Under the pieces are notes generated by a model. The model saw nothing but the letters and a program-made list of their open reading frames with translations, searched no databases and had not been told where the DNA came from. 64,000 bases of DNA from positions 558,001 through 622,000 of the forward strand of contig NZ_JAALLT010000002.1 in NCBI RefSeq assembly GCF_011059145.1, in the 5' to 3' direction. Below are positions 46,600-56,386 of the stretch, piece by piece. The first letter of the stretch is position 1; the number at the start of each line of letters is the position of its first letter. Position numbers and translations under genes: made by a program. The DNA is from Halalkalibaculum roseum. GTDB lineage: Bacteria > Bacteroidota > Rhodothermia > Balneolales > Balneolaceae.

Positions 46600-46974
46600 A
46601 TGAGTATTCGAACTGAGCGGCTTGCTGCTGTCATACAGCGTGACCTTGGAAATATTATTCAACAGAGCTATCAGAAGAGCGGGTCATTTATTACCGTCAC
46701 CCAGGTTGAGGTGACTCAGGATCTGCTTATCGCGAAAGTATTTCTCAGTATTTATGCACCGGGTAAAGATGAAGACGCCATTTTCTCCAATCTGGTTGAG
46801 CATAATGCCTCCATCCGTAAAGAGTTGGCCTCTAAAATAAGACACCAGGTTCGCCGCATCCCGGAACTGCATTTCAATAAGGATGAAAGTGCCGAGTACG
46901 TGGATAAAATGGAGAATCTCTTTGATCAGATCCGAGAGGAGAGAAAACAGCGCTCAACCGGAGAGGAAGAGTAA
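46600..46974 (+). CDS. rbfA: Ribosome-binding factor A
   Basis: 124 aa, normal length. RTERLAAVIQRDLGNIIQQ start, a VTVTQVEVT-like core strand (FITVTQVEVTQDLLIAKVFLS) and the KIRHQVRRIPELHF motif. A KH-type protein that binds 16S rRNA helix 1 during 30S maturation. Acidic tail (RKQRSTGEEE). Flanked by infB (14 bp) and truB (21 bp) in operon order. Confidence 0.93.
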   Translation: MSIRTERLAAVIQRDLGNIIQQSYQKSGSFITVTQVEVTQDLLIAKVFLSIYAPGKDEDAIFSNLVEHNASIRKELASKIRHQVRRIPELHFNKDESAEYVDKMENLFDQIREERKQRSTGEEE

Positions 46975-46995
46975 TCCATATTCTCACCCACCAGC

Positions 46996-47730
46996 ATGGC
47001 AAGAGCCATTCCCATTGATAAACTGCCGGTCTATTCTAAACAAAACCTGCCGGACCCTGCTTTTGATTATTCACAAGGTGCTGCCTTTCTTATTAGCAAG
47101 CCTAAAAAGTGGAGCAGTTTTGATGTCGTAAAACATTTACGCAAATGTGTGGATCTTAGAAAAATCGGCCATGCCGGAACACTTGACCCAATGGCTACCG
47201 GGTTGTTAATACTTTGCACAGGTAAAGGCACAAAATCGATATCAGAGATTCAATCGAAGCCTAAAGAATACATCGGTGAGATTACTTTCGGCGCTTCAAC
47301 ACCCAGCCATGATGCCGAAACAGAAATTGAGGATAGAGCAGAATTTGATCACATAACAAGGGAACAGATTGAGAAAGCCCTGGAGAACCGCTTTAGCGGA
47401 CAGATTATTCAAATTCCACCCATGTACTCTGCTTTGAAGCATAATGGGACGCCTTTGTACAAGTTGGCCAGGAAAGGCAAAGAGGTTAAGCGAACTCCCA
47501 GGCAGGTTATTATTTATGAAACGAAGATTTTAGAATTCCGGAACCCTCAACTGACCTTATATGTAAAATGCAGTAAAGGCACCTATATTCGAACCTTAGC
47601 ATATGATCTGGGAAAAGCTGTGGATTCCTTGGCTCATCTAACCGGTCTGAAACGTACTTCCATCGGTGATTTTCAAAATGAGGATGCACTTAGCATAGAG
47701 AAATTAAATGCGATATTTCTGGATAAGTAA
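46996..47730 (+). CDS. truB: tRNA pseudouridine(55) synthase
   Basis: 244 aa. ISKPKKWSSFDVVKHLR, then KIGHAGTLDPMATGLL with the catalytic Asp, and CSKGTYIRTLAYDLG. It makes pseudouridine-55 in the T-loop of tRNA. It lacks the PUA extension seen in longer family members. Fifth gene of the operon. Confidence 0.93.
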   Translation: MARAIPIDKLPVYSKQNLPDPAFDYSQGAAFLISKPKKWSSFDVVKHLRKCVDLRKIGHAGTLDPMATGLLILCTGKGTKSISEIQSKPKEYIGEITFGASTPSHDAETEIEDRAEFDHITREQIEKALENRFSGQIIQIPPMYSALKHNGTPLYKLARKGKEVKRTPRQVIIYETKILEFRNPQLTLYVKCSKGTYIRTLAYDLGKAVDSLAHLTGLKRTSIGDFQNEDALSIEKLNAIFLDK

Positions 47731-47762
47731 ATTAAATCAACATCTGAATTTAATCGTTAGAA

Positions 47763-48698
47763 ATGGCAGATCTTGTTTACCTGAATGATGTAACGCATGA
47801 TGCTAATTCTGTGGTTACCGTTGGCACCTTTGACGGTGTACACGCGGGTCATCGTGCAATTATGGATACTGTGCTTCGAAAAGCTGAGGAGCGTAATGCC
47901 CGCAGCGTTATCGTAACTTTTGATCCTCATCCCAGAGAGATTATCAATCCCGGAGATGCAGGGATAAAATTGCTTACCACACTTCCGGAGCGCCGGGAAA
48001 TACTGGAAGAACTGGGTATCGACCGAATGGTGGTAATTCCTTTTGATCGGGATTTTTCATTATTGAGCTCAGAAGAGTTTATAAGGGATATCATCTATGG
48101 AAAAATTGGTGTCGCTGAATTTGTTATCGGTTACGACCATCATTTTGGCAAGGATAGGGAAGGGTCTATCGAAACGGTGGAGCAACTAGGCAAAGAGCTG
48201 GGTTTTGAAACCTATGTTGTATCAAAAAGAGAAGTAGGAGCAAAAACCGTTAGCAGTACGGCAATCAGAAATGCAATAAGCGAGAAGGGGGATGTTGAAG
48301 AAGCGGCAGAATTTCTGCAAAGGCTCTACCGATTAAACGGAACAGTTATTCATGGAGACAAAAGAGGGAAGGAGATCGGATATCCAACGGCCAATATCAA
48401 ACCTGAGGATAGCCGGAAGATTATACCAAAAGACGGAGTCTATGCGGTCGATGTTCGCTATGAGGGAAAATGGTACCACGGTATGATGAATATAGGTACG
48501 CGACCGACCTTCGATGAACAAGTACGTTCCCTGGAGGTTCACCTCTTTGATTTTGATGAAGAAATCTATGGTAAGGAAGTGCAGGTACGGTTCGTTAAAA
48601 GGATCAGGGATGAAAAAAAATTCTCAAGTGTGGACGAACTTATAAGCCAGTTGCAGAAGGATGAAAAAGAGGCAAAAGAAATACTTGAGAGGCATTAA
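47763..48698 (+). CDS. ribF: Bifunctional riboflavin kinase/FAD synthetase
   Basis: 311 aa. N-terminal FAD synthetase: VTVGTFDGVHAGHRA, TFDPHPREII, GYDHHFGKDREG and SSTAIRNAI. C-terminal riboflavin kinase: GTVIHGDKRGKEIGYPTANI. It converts riboflavin to FMN and FAD. 32 bp after truB; rpsO has its own promoter behind it. Confidence 0.94.
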   Translation: MADLVYLNDVTHDANSVVTVGTFDGVHAGHRAIMDTVLRKAEERNARSVIVTFDPHPREIINPGDAGIKLLTTLPERREILEELGIDRMVVIPFDRDFSLLSSEEFIRDIIYGKIGVAEFVIGYDHHFGKDREGSIETVEQLGKELGFETYVVSKREVGAKTVSSTAIRNAISEKGDVEEAAEFLQRLYRLNGTVIHGDKRGKEIGYPTANIKPEDSRKIIPKDGVYAVDVRYEGKWYHGMMNIGTRPTFDEQVRSLEVHLFDFDEEIYGKEVQVRFVKRIRDEKKFSSVDELISQLQKDEKEAKEILERH

Positions 48699-48703
48699 AA
48701 ATA

Positions 48704-48734
48704 TTGCAAACCTGCCCGGTAAATCTTATCTTTG
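48704..48734 (+). promoter_or_regulatory. rpsO: rpsO promoter (-33 TTG / -7 TATCTTTG)
   Basis: TTG at 48704-48706 and TATCTTTG at 48727-48734, spaced by 20 nt: a textbook Bacteroidota housekeeping promoter. It allows rpsO to be expressed independently of the ribF-ending operon. Confidence 0.85.
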
Positions 48735-48796
48735 CACGCTATAATGATAATAGAAACGTGTCGTTTACGTAAAGAAAATCAGAACTTAGATAACAC

Positions 48797-49066
48797 ATGT
48801 CGATAACTAAAGAACAGAAAGAAGAAATTGTTAAAAAATACGGCGGATCCGAAGAAAATACGGGATCTACCGAAGCTCAAATAGCCATATTCACGGCTAG
48901 AATCAACGATTTGACCGATCACCTCAAAGATAATCAGCAGGATCATGCTTCTCGCAGAGGTTTGCTGAAAATGGTTGGGAAGCGTCGCCGTTTGCTCAAC
49001 TATCTCAAGAAAAAAGATATTGAGAAATATCGTGAACTTATTGGTGATCTTGGTATCAGGAAGTAA
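48797..49066 (+). CDS. rpsO: 30S ribosomal protein S15
   Basis: 89 aa, the standard length. [26 protein letters not shown], then the [19 protein letters not shown] block contacting 16S rRNA. S15 binds the central domain early in 30S assembly. It is preceded by a clear promoter and followed by a terminator, so it forms its own unit. Confidence 0.97.
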   Translation: MSITKEQKEEIVKKYGGSEENTGSTEAQIAIFTARINDLTDHLKDNQQDHASRRGLLKMVGKRRRLLNYLKKKDIEKYRELIGDLGIRK

Positions 49067-49073
49067 TTATTTG

Positions 49074-49100
49074 AGGCACGTTTAATACGTGCCTTTTTTA
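49074..49100 (+). terminator. rpsO terminator
   Basis: GGCACGT (49075-49081) and ACGTGCC (49087-49093) form a perfect 7-bp stem followed by TTTTTT, 8 bp after the rpsO stop. Confidence 0.9.
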
Positions 49101-49178
49101 TATTGGTACATCACTGGCATATCGCATGGTTTGAGGGATATTATCCTTTCTGATTTTCCTCAATCAATTGTAGCAGAA

Positions 49179-49195
49179 GGTTTCAGTTTGAAACC
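49179..49195 (+). promoter_or_regulatory. pnp: pnp leader hairpin
   Basis: GGTTTCA/TGAAACC forms a 7-bp hairpin with a 3-nt loop, 54 bp before the pnp start. Its position recalls the pnp leader hairpin by which PNPase controls its own mRNA in enterobacteria; whether that applies here is unproven. Confidence 0.5.
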
Positions 49196-49248
49196 TCGCA
49201 GTCAACAAGACAGAACATAAATTAGAATAGAAGTTATTGGTAAATACG

Positions 49249-51372
49249 ATGAAAGAAGAATTTAAAAGTGTAGAATTCGCTCCTGGTAAAACCTTATCAG
49301 TGGAAACAGGACGAATTGCAAAACAAGCTGACGGTTGCGTAACCGTTCGAATGGGCGATACAATGGTGCTTTGCACCGCTGTCAGTGCAAAAGAACCAAA
49401 ACCGGGACAGGATTTTTTCCCTCTGACCGTAGACTTGCGAGAGAGTTTCTCTGCAGGCGGTAAATTTCCAGGCGGTTTTATTAAGCGGGAAGGACGTCCT
49501 TCGGAAAAGGAAATCTTGTCAAGTCGGTTGATTGACCGCACCATCCGACCGTTGTTTCCCAAAAATTACAGATGTGAAACACAAATTATCTGTTCCGTGC
49601 TTTCTTCCGATGGAGAAAACGACGGAGATGTATTGGGAGGTTTTGGCGCCTCAGCCGCATTGCACATTTCAGATGCACCTTTCGACGGACCCTCCGCTGA
49701 AGTCAGAGTAGGACGTGTTGACGGAGAATTCGTCATCAACCCTACCGTATCTGAACTCAAGGAAAGTGATATCGACATGATTGTTGGCGGTACTGCCGAA
49801 AGCGTGTTGATGATGGAAGGCGAGATGGAAGAGATATCTGAAGCCGAAATGCTGGACGCCATAAAAGCGGCCCACCAATCCATTATAAAGCTTTGTGAAT
49901 TCCAGGAAGAGCTTCGCGAAGAATTCGGTAAAGAAAAGCGGGTATTTGAACCTGAGCCCGTTGATGAGGATCTGAAAGCTAAAGTTCATGAGAAAGCGGA
50001 AGACCGGGTACGTGAGCTGGTCAATACCGGTCTTGGAAAAGAAGAATACAATGAAGGCCTTAAGAATATCAAAGATTCGGTAGCTGAAGAGTTAACCGAG
50101 CTTGAAGAGTATGAAGAAGAAGGAGATACCATTAAAGGAATTGTCGGTGATATTGAAACCGATCAGCTTCGAAACATGGTACTTGAAAAGAAACGTCGCA
50201 TCGATGGTCGTTCACCTGAAGATATCCGTGATATCTGGACCCAGGTAGGCTATCTTGCCAGAACTCATGGTTCTGCAATCTTCACCAGGGGCGAGACACA
50301 GGCTCTGGTTTCTGTAACACTGGGTACCAAGAAAGACGCCCAGGCAGTAGATACGCTGCTGGTGGAAGAGGATAAAAACTTTTTCCTTCACTATAATTTC
50401 CCCCCGTATTGCGTAGGTGAAGCCGGATTCCTTCGTGGACCCGGACGACGTGAAATCGGTCACGGACACCTTGCAGAACGGGCTATCAAAAAACTGATGC
50501 CGTCCTTTGAGGATTTCGGTTACGTTATTCGTGTGATCTCTGATATCACCGAATCCAACGGATCATCTTCCATGGCTTCTGTTTGTGGCGGTTCAATGGC
50601 CCTTATGGATGCCGGTGTTCCTCTTAAAAAGCCTGTTGCAGGTATTGCAATGGGTATGATTGTAGGAGAAAATGACCAGGTTGTACTATCCGACATCCGC
50701 GGGGAAGAAGACTTCATGGGCGACATGGACTTCAAAACTGCAGGAAGCTCCGAAGGATTGACAGCCTGCCAGATGGATATGAAAGTCAGAGGCATCTCCT
50801 TTGAAGTACTTGAAGAGGCATTGCAACAAGCTCACGAGGGTCGTTTGCATATCCTCGAAAAAATGGCCGAGACAATCTCTCGACCAAAAGACAACATTTC
50901 AGAATATGCTCCTCAGTTCATCAATATGACCATTGACGGTGACCAAATCGGTGCAGTTATTGGTCCTGGCGGTAAAGTTATTCAGACTCTCCAGAAAGAG
51001 ACTGATACGGAGATCTGGGTTGAAGAAGATGATGAAACCGGTAAGGGTAAAATTACCATTACAGCTAATGATCTTGCCAAAGCTGAAGAAGCCAAGAAGA
51101 GAATTCAGGGCATAGTCGGACAGCTTGATGAAGGAGCTACCTATCAAGGTGTGGTTAAAGCCATCAAGGAATACGGAGCTTTCGTTGAGATTGTCCCCGG
51201 AAAAGACGGACTGCTTCACGTTTCGGAAATCAGTCACGAGCATGTTAAGAATGTTAGTGATGTGCTCTCCGTTGGAGATGAAATTGAAGTCAAGCTGCTG
51301 AAAGTTGAACACGGTGGTAAGCTTCGTCTCTCCAGAAAAGCACTTATTCCTAAAAACGGAGAAGAAGAATAG
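49249..51372 (+). CDS. pnp: Polynucleotide phosphorylase
   Basis: 707 aa from ATG 49249; a TTG four codons upstream (49237) is also in frame, but the ATG is favoured because it starts MKEEFKSVEF. Two RNase PH domains surround a helical linker: KFPGGFIKREGRPSEKEILS and SDITESNGSSSMASVCGGSM. Then come KH (VIGPGGKVIQTLQ) and S1 (GVVKAIKEYGAFVEIVPG). It degrades RNA 3'-5' phosphorolytically, usually in the degradosome. Confidence 0.95.
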   Translation: MKEEFKSVEFAPGKTLSVETGRIAKQADGCVTVRMGDTMVLCTAVSAKEPKPGQDFFPLTVDLRESFSAGGKFPGGFIKREGRPSEKEILSSRLIDRTIRPLFPKNYRCETQIICSVLSSDGENDGDVLGGFGASAALHISDAPFDGPSAEVRVGRVDGEFVINPTVSELKESDIDMIVGGTAESVLMMEGEMEEISEAEMLDAIKAAHQSIIKLCEFQEELREEFGKEKRVFEPEPVDEDLKAKVHEKAEDRVRELVNTGLGKEEYNEGLKNIKDSVAEELTELEEYEEEGDTIKGIVGDIETDQLRNMVLEKKRRIDGRSPEDIRDIWTQVGYLARTHGSAIFTRGETQALVSVTLGTKKDAQAVDTLLVEEDKNFFLHYNFPPYCVGEAGFLRGPGRREIGHGHLAERAIKKLMPSFEDFGYVIRVISDITESNGSSSMASVCGGSMALMDAGVPLKKPVAGIAMGMIVGENDQVVLSDIRGEEDFMGDMDFKTAGSSEGLTACQMDMKVRGISFEVLEEALQQAHEGRLHILEKMAETISRPKDNISEYAPQFINMTIDGDQIGAVIGPGGKVIQTLQKETDTEIWVEEDDETGKGKITITANDLAKAEEAKKRIQGIVGQLDEGATYQGVVKAIKEYGAFVEIVPGKDGLLHVSEISHEHVKNVSDVLSVGDEIEVKLLKVEHGGKLRLSRKALIPKNGEEE

Positions 51373-51408
51373 AAATCATTACAAGATACAAGGTAAGCTT
51401 TGTATATT

Positions 51409-51443
51409 TAGCGCCATCTTGTTAATTCAAGGTGGCGCTTTTA
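51409..51443 (+). terminator. pnp terminator
   Basis: AGCGCCATCTT (51410-51420) pairs with AAGGTGGCGCT (51429-51439, with one wobble) and TTTT follows. It lies 38 bp after the pnp stop. Confidence 0.9.
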
Positions 51444-51477
51444 ATTGACAGCAATAGCTAAGTCCTTGTAACTGGCT

Positions 51478-51511
51478 AAAGAGTCTTGGACCTATCTTAG
51501 GTCAACTCTTT
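51478..51511 (+). promoter_or_regulatory. Hairpin ahead of the M16 peptidase gene
   Basis: AAAGAGT (51478-51484)/ACTCTTT (51505-51511) continue to an inner GACCTA/TAGGTC stem across a short loop. No T-tract follows. It lies 50 bp upstream of the peptidase start; either a leader structure or an operator-like palindrome. Confidence 0.5.
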
Positions 51512-51560
51512 ACCCAATTTATCTGAAATTTAGATTAATATATTACTGTAACATAAACAC

Positions 51561-52811
51561 ATGCAGAACCTTAGGGAAATTGATTTTGTAGAAAAAACAA
51601 AACTGGATAACGGCTTGAAGGTAGTCACCGAGAAGGTTGAAAGCGTAAAAAGTGTATCAGTCGGTATCTGGGTTAAGACCGGCAGTCGAAATGAAACGGC
51701 CAAACAGGCAGGCATTACTCATTTTTTGGAACACATGCTCTTTAAAGGCACCGAAACGCGCTCATCCTACGACATAGCCATGAGTATGGAATCGGTAGGA
51801 GGTTATCTGAATGCATTCACCTCCTCAGAATACACATGTTATTATTCCAGGTGCCTGAATACCCAAATGGATAAAGCCCTGGATGTGCTTTCTGACATGG
51901 TTCTTCACCCATCATTTCCGCAGGAAGAGGTTGAGAAGGAGAAGAAAGTGGTCATCGAAGAGATGAAAATGTACCGCGACAGTCCTGACGACTACCTCTT
52001 TGAGGAGTTCAGTAACAAGCTATTTGAAGGGCATCCACTGGGTAGACCTATCATCGGTTTTGAGGAGACGGTTTCAGCTTTTACACGAGATGATCTGTAT
52101 GAGTATATGGAAGAACGGTACCAACCTTGGAACTTGCTTATAGCAGTTGCAGGTAACAGCGATCACGAGAAAGTGGTTGATATGGTATCCGACTATTTTG
52201 GCAATCTTCCGGCCAAAGGCGAAGATTCAGATAATGAGAGCTTAACCCCTTACAAGGTCTCTAACCAGCGTCTCACTAAAGATATTGAACAGACACATCT
52301 CATATTGGGTCGCAGGGGGCTGGATTATGATCACGATGATAAGTACCGCCTGTTGCTTGCCAATACGGTATTGGGCGGTGGTATGAGTTCGAGGCTGCAT
52401 CAAAACGTCCGGGAAAAATACGGTTATTGCTATTCTATTAACACATTTAACCAGTCTTATCAGGATACCGGGGTTTACGGTGTTTACGTAGGAACGGATA
52501 AGGACTATGTGAAACATGTGAGAAAGCTTATTGAGAATGAATTGCAAAAACTGCAGCAAGAAGAGATTCCCGAACAAGAGCTGCAGGAGGCCAAATCACA
52601 ATTAAAGGGTAAACTTATGCTATCACTTGAAAGCATGAGTAATCGCATGTCCCGATTGGCCAAAAGTGAATTGTATTTTAACCGTTTTGTTACCCTCGAT
52701 GAGCTTACACAGAATATTGACGGTGTTGAGGCGGGGGAGGTGCAATCTTTTGCCCAAAACTTTTTTGATAAGGACCAATTTTCAGAAGCAATTTTATTAC
52801 CAGAAAATTAA
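51561..52811 (+). CDS. M16-family zinc metallopeptidase
   Basis: 416 aa. HFLEHMLFKGT has the inverted zinc motif HxxEH with downstream Glu in EMKMYRDSPDDYLFEEF. VGGYLNAFTSSEYTCYY and VVIEEMKMYRDSP are typical of pitrilysin/processing-peptidase-like members. It lacks a visible signal peptide, so cytosolic or exported otherwise. Substrates unknown (peptides). It stands ahead of asnS, with 108 bp of repeat-like sequence between. Confidence 0.88.
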   Translation: MQNLREIDFVEKTKLDNGLKVVTEKVESVKSVSVGIWVKTGSRNETAKQAGITHFLEHMLFKGTETRSSYDIAMSMESVGGYLNAFTSSEYTCYYSRCLNTQMDKALDVLSDMVLHPSFPQEEVEKEKKVVIEEMKMYRDSPDDYLFEEFSNKLFEGHPLGRPIIGFEETVSAFTRDDLYEYMEERYQPWNLLIAVAGNSDHEKVVDMVSDYFGNLPAKGEDSDNESLTPYKVSNQRLTKDIEQTHLILGRRGLDYDHDDKYRLLLANTVLGGGMSSRLHQNVREKYGYCYSINTFNQSYQDTGVYGVYVGTDKDYVKHVRKLIENELQKLQQEEIPEQELQEAKSQLKGKLMLSLESMSNRMSRLAKSELYFNRFVTLDELTQNIDGVEAGEVQSFAQNFFDKDQFSEAILLPEN

Positions 52812-52919
52812 CTATTTCCCAGAGGTACAGAAAAGTTATAAGCGACGAAGAATATTTCTTTGCGAAACATTGAACTTCTCTGTAGTTCTCTGTGGTACAA
52901 CAGTATATTTTGATTTAAA

Positions 52920-54416
52920 ATGATCTATATAAACAAACTTTCCGAGCATGTCGATGAAGAGGTAACCCTAAAAGGCTGGGTGTATAACTACAGAAGCAGT
53001 AAAAATCTATACTTTTTGGAACTTCGCGACGGTTCCGGAATCTGCCAGTGTGTTGTCTCAAAAGATGATGTGAGTGAAGATACATGGGAAGCGGCCGACA
53101 CCCTTCGCCAAGAAAGCTCGCTGGAAGTTACCGGTAAGGTCGTTGAAGACGAACGCAGCATCGGGGGATATGAACTCCAGGTGTCCGATATTAATGTTAT
53201 TCAGGTCGCCGAAGATTATCCCATTACCCCTAAGGAACACGGCGTTGAATTCTTGATGGAGAATCGACACCTGTGGCTACGCAGTCAGAAGCAGTGGGCG
53301 GCAATGCGGGTACGTAATGAGATTATATATGCCATCCATACTTTTTTTCAGGAGCGTGGTTTTGTTCAAATGGATGCTCCCATCTTTACAGGAAACGCGG
53401 CCGAAGGAACCACCAATCTTTTTGAAACCGAATATTTTGATGAAAAAGCGTATCTGACTCAGTCAGGGCAGCTTTATGGTGAAGCAATGGCGATGGCTCA
53501 CGGACTGATTTATACGTTTGGTCCTACCTTCCGGGCTGAAAAAAGCAAAACACGCCGGCATCTTACAGAATTCTGGATGATAGAACCTGAGATGGCTTTT
53601 TATGACCTGAACATGGATATGGACCTCGCGGAAGATTTTATCAAATTTATTGTAAAGCAGGTAGTGGAACGCCGTTCTGAAGAACTGGAAATTTTGGAAC
53701 GGGATACCGAAAATCTTGAGAAAACCATTTCCGATGATTTCCCACGCATATCGTACAGTGAAGCCGTAGAAACCCTTAAAAGTGAAGAAACGGCCCAAAT
53801 GCTGGATGAAATGGCGGAATCCAGAAAGCAAGAGCGCAAAGAACTGATGGAAGAGCGTGAGGAAATTGAGAAAGAACATGGGTCGGCGAAAAAGTGGAGA
53901 AAAGCACAGATAGATCAGCGTATCAAGGAGATCGCAGGCAGGGTTGACCAGATTGAGGAAGATCTGCGAAATATCCCTACCTGGAAACAGTCGGCCCTGA
54001 ACTTTGAATGGGGAGAGGATTTCGGTGGAAGTGACGAAACAATTCTCACCATGAAATATGAGACTCCAATTATAGTTCACAGGTATCCGGCAGAGATTAA
54101 GGCCTTCTACATGAAACGGGACCCTGAAGATAATAAGCTTGCCTTAGCTATGGACGTACTTGCACCGGAAGGGTATGGTGAGATCATCGGTGGTAGTGAA
54201 CGCGAGGATAGCCTGGAAGTCCTTAAAAAGCGTATAAAAGGACATAATCTTCCTGAGGATGTTTTTAGTTGGTATACGGATCTGCGCAAATACGGCACCG
54301 TGCCGCACTCCGGTTTCGGACTTGGCCTGGAGAGAACCGTTGCCTGGTTATGCGGAATCAGCCACGTACGAGAAACTATTCCATTTCCCCGCATGATGGG
54401 AAGACTAACACCCTAG
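52920..54416 (+). CDS. asnS: Asparaginyl-tRNA synthetase
   Basis: 498 aa, class II synthetase. OB-fold anticodon domain ([21 protein letters not shown]), motif 2 in [21 protein letters not shown], and C-terminal motif 3 [13 protein letters not shown] charged coiled insert (about 290-350, [15 protein letters not shown]) makes it about 35 residues longer than many bacterial AsnRS. It charges tRNA-Asn. No clear terminator follows. Confidence 0.95.
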   Translation: MIYINKLSEHVDEEVTLKGWVYNYRSSKNLYFLELRDGSGICQCVVSKDDVSEDTWEAADTLRQESSLEVTGKVVEDERSIGGYELQVSDINVIQVAEDYPITPKEHGVEFLMENRHLWLRSQKQWAAMRVRNEIIYAIHTFFQERGFVQMDAPIFTGNAAEGTTNLFETEYFDEKAYLTQSGQLYGEAMAMAHGLIYTFGPTFRAEKSKTRRHLTEFWMIEPEMAFYDLNMDMDLAEDFIKFIVKQVVERRSEELEILERDTENLEKTISDDFPRISYSEAVETLKSEETAQMLDEMAESRKQERKELMEEREEIEKEHGSAKKWRKAQIDQRIKEIAGRVDQIEEDLRNIPTWKQSALNFEWGEDFGGSDETILTMKYETPIIVHRYPAEIKAFYMKRDPEDNKLALAMDVLAPEGYGEIIGGSEREDSLEVLKKRIKGHNLPEDVFSWYTDLRKYGTVPHSGFGLGLERTVAWLCGISHVRETIPFPRMMGRLTP

Positions 54417-54590
54417 AAGAAATTTCAAAAGAACAAAACCCTGCCGAAGGCAATCCTTTGGAGAAAGCACAAACAAATTCAAAGCTTCAATATTGAATGC
54501 TTTAAAAGGTATATCATTACAATTTGGTTTAGAAATTGGAATTTAGGATTTGTTTGTCATTTGTAATTTGAATTTTGCTATTTAAACAAT

Positions 54591-55655
54591 TTGGCTAAAA
54601 AAACGAGCATAGAACTTTATAACGAGGCCTTGCAAGACCTTAAGTCTGAAAGCCGCAAGCCTATCTATTTCTATTGCGGTGAAGAGGAGTTCTTCCTGGC
54701 CAAAATGCAGGAACATGTTGAAGAATTAATGCCTCCTGAGCATAAAGACTTCAATCTCGATATAATTTATGCGCGTGATAAAACACCTGAACAGGTGCTA
54801 GGCATTGCACGCAGCTACCCGATGATGGCCGACAAACGCATCGTCATTGTCAGGGATTTTCTGAGCCTTAATATTAGTTCCTACAACCAGACCGGAACAG
54901 GAGGGGGACTGGATGATTTTCTGCCTTATTTTGAACAGCCAAATCCGAACACCCTTCTGGTACTTTTTGACTCAAAAAAACCATCAGGTCGAACAAAGCT
55001 TGGCAAAGCTATCAATAGCAGCAAACAAGCCAAGCTTTATGAGTTCCAGGAAGTGCCCGACTATCGCCTTCCGGATTGGATCCTGGAATGGGTGCAAGAC
55101 CATTATCAACAACAGATTGAGCCTGCTGCCGCACAGATGCTGGCCCAGTATGTAGGCAGCAATCTACAGCTACTGTCCACAGAAATAGATAAAGTGTGTA
55201 CTTTTGTGGACACTTCTGAATCCATCAAAGAGAGCCACATAAAAAAAGTTATTGGCCTATATCGCGAATATTCGGTGTTTGAGCTAAAAGACGCCCTCAT
55301 TGAACGCAATCTTGAAAACTCCCTCTTCATTGCGGAACAGATGTTGCAACAATCTAAAGCAGACACGGGAGAAATTATTCGATCCGTGGGGTTCTTTTAC
55401 AATATGTTCTCAAACATCTGGCAGATTCGCCGTCTTATTTCCCAGGGTAATACAAAACAACAGGTCAAAAACTCCATGGGAATTAACAACAGCTGGTACT
55501 TCAACAAGCTGTGGGAAGACGCTTCATACTACAGACTTAATGATATGCCGGTTGTTTTTGAGGCACTGCTTGATGCAGACAGAGCTGCGAAAGGCTTTAC
55601 TAAAATGGACCCCGCAACGATTCTTCTCCTGATGATCAAACGGATTATCAACTGA
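54591..55655 (+). CDS. holA: DNA polymerase III delta subunit
   Basis: 354 aa, typical. PIYFYCGEEEFFLAKMQEHV begins an AAA+-like fold that lacks Walker motifs, followed by the helical collar (YREYSVFELKDALIERN). Delta opens the beta clamp. The start is probably TTG at 54591 (MAKKTSIELYNEAL); no ATG occurs close by in frame. An ECF sigma gene follows 67 bp later. Confidence 0.85.
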   Translation: MAKKTSIELYNEALQDLKSESRKPIYFYCGEEEFFLAKMQEHVEELMPPEHKDFNLDIIYARDKTPEQVLGIARSYPMMADKRIVIVRDFLSLNISSYNQTGTGGGLDDFLPYFEQPNPNTLLVLFDSKKPSGRTKLGKAINSSKQAKLYEFQEVPDYRLPDWILEWVQDHYQQQIEPAAAQMLAQYVGSNLQLLSTEIDKVCTFVDTSESIKESHIKKVIGLYREYSVFELKDALIERNLENSLFIAEQMLQQSKADTGEIIRSVGFFYNMFSNIWQIRRLISQGNTKQQVKNSMGINNSWYFNKLWEDASYYRLNDMPVVFEALLDADRAAKGFTKMDPATILLLMIKRIIN

Positions 55656-55722
55656 ATTAATAAAATACGTTGGTGACCCCGTTTAACTATAACGGCAATA
55701 TGTTAATCAGGGAATCTCACAG

Positions 55723-56337
55723 ATGGAATCTATTTCCAAGAAAAAGTTGCAACAATGTTCCGATGAAGATCTAATGGAATATTTTCAAGCAGGGTACGAA
55801 CAAGCATTTAATATTCTAGTCTCACGCTTCAAAGACAGGCTTCACAACTTCCTATACCGTTATACTCACGATCACCAGGATTGCGAGGATCTGGTACAGG
55901 AAACCTTCCTAAGAGTATACAGGAGCCGCCATTCTTACGAGCGAATAGCTAAATTCTCCACCTGGATGTATACCATTGCGCTTAATCTGGCAAAAAGCCT
56001 TTACAAAAAGAAAAAGCGTATGACGACGGTGACCATCCACAAGGATGACAGTGATCCGGAAGACCGCCCGATGAAACTGGAGGATAACGATATTCTGCAA
56101 GATGACTCTCTGCATGAGAAAATGTGCATGGATCATCTTGAAAAAGCCCTCAATAAGCTCAGTGATGATTTTAAAGAGGTCGTAGTACTTCGTGATGTGC
56201 AGCAGCTGGCTTACGACGAAATTGCCGAAATTACCGACCTGCCAATGGGTACGGTAAAGTCCCGTATAAACCGTGGGAGGGCACAATTGCAGGATTTATT
56301 GGAAAGTTACGTTTATCCTGAAACAATTTCCGCGTAG
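55723..56337 (+). CDS. ECF-type RNA polymerase sigma factor
   Basis: 204 aa. Region 2 has YRYTHDHQDCEDLVQETFLRVY, region 2.4 KFSTWMYTIALNLAKS, and region 4 has LSDDFKEVVVLRDVQQLAYDEIAEITDLPMGTVKSRINRGRAQL (helix-turn-helix). Acidic insert between (HKDDSDPEDRPMKLED). It directs polymerase to a stress or envelope regulon. The six ECF-type small RNA promoters in the window could belong to this or any other ECF sigma; nothing shows which. The 87-aa gene 49 bp downstream is its likely partner. Confidence 0.9.
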   Translation: MESISKKKLQQCSDEDLMEYFQAGYEQAFNILVSRFKDRLHNFLYRYTHDHQDCEDLVQETFLRVYRSRHSYERIAKFSTWMYTIALNLAKSLYKKKKRMTTVTIHKDDSDPEDRPMKLEDNDILQDDSLHEKMCMDHLEKALNKLSDDFKEVVVLRDVQQLAYDEIAEITDLPMGTVKSRINRGRAQLQDLLESYVYPETISA

Positions 56338-56386
56338 TGAAGTAAGAGGGTATACAATTACCTGTTAATGTATTACCCTTTATCAA

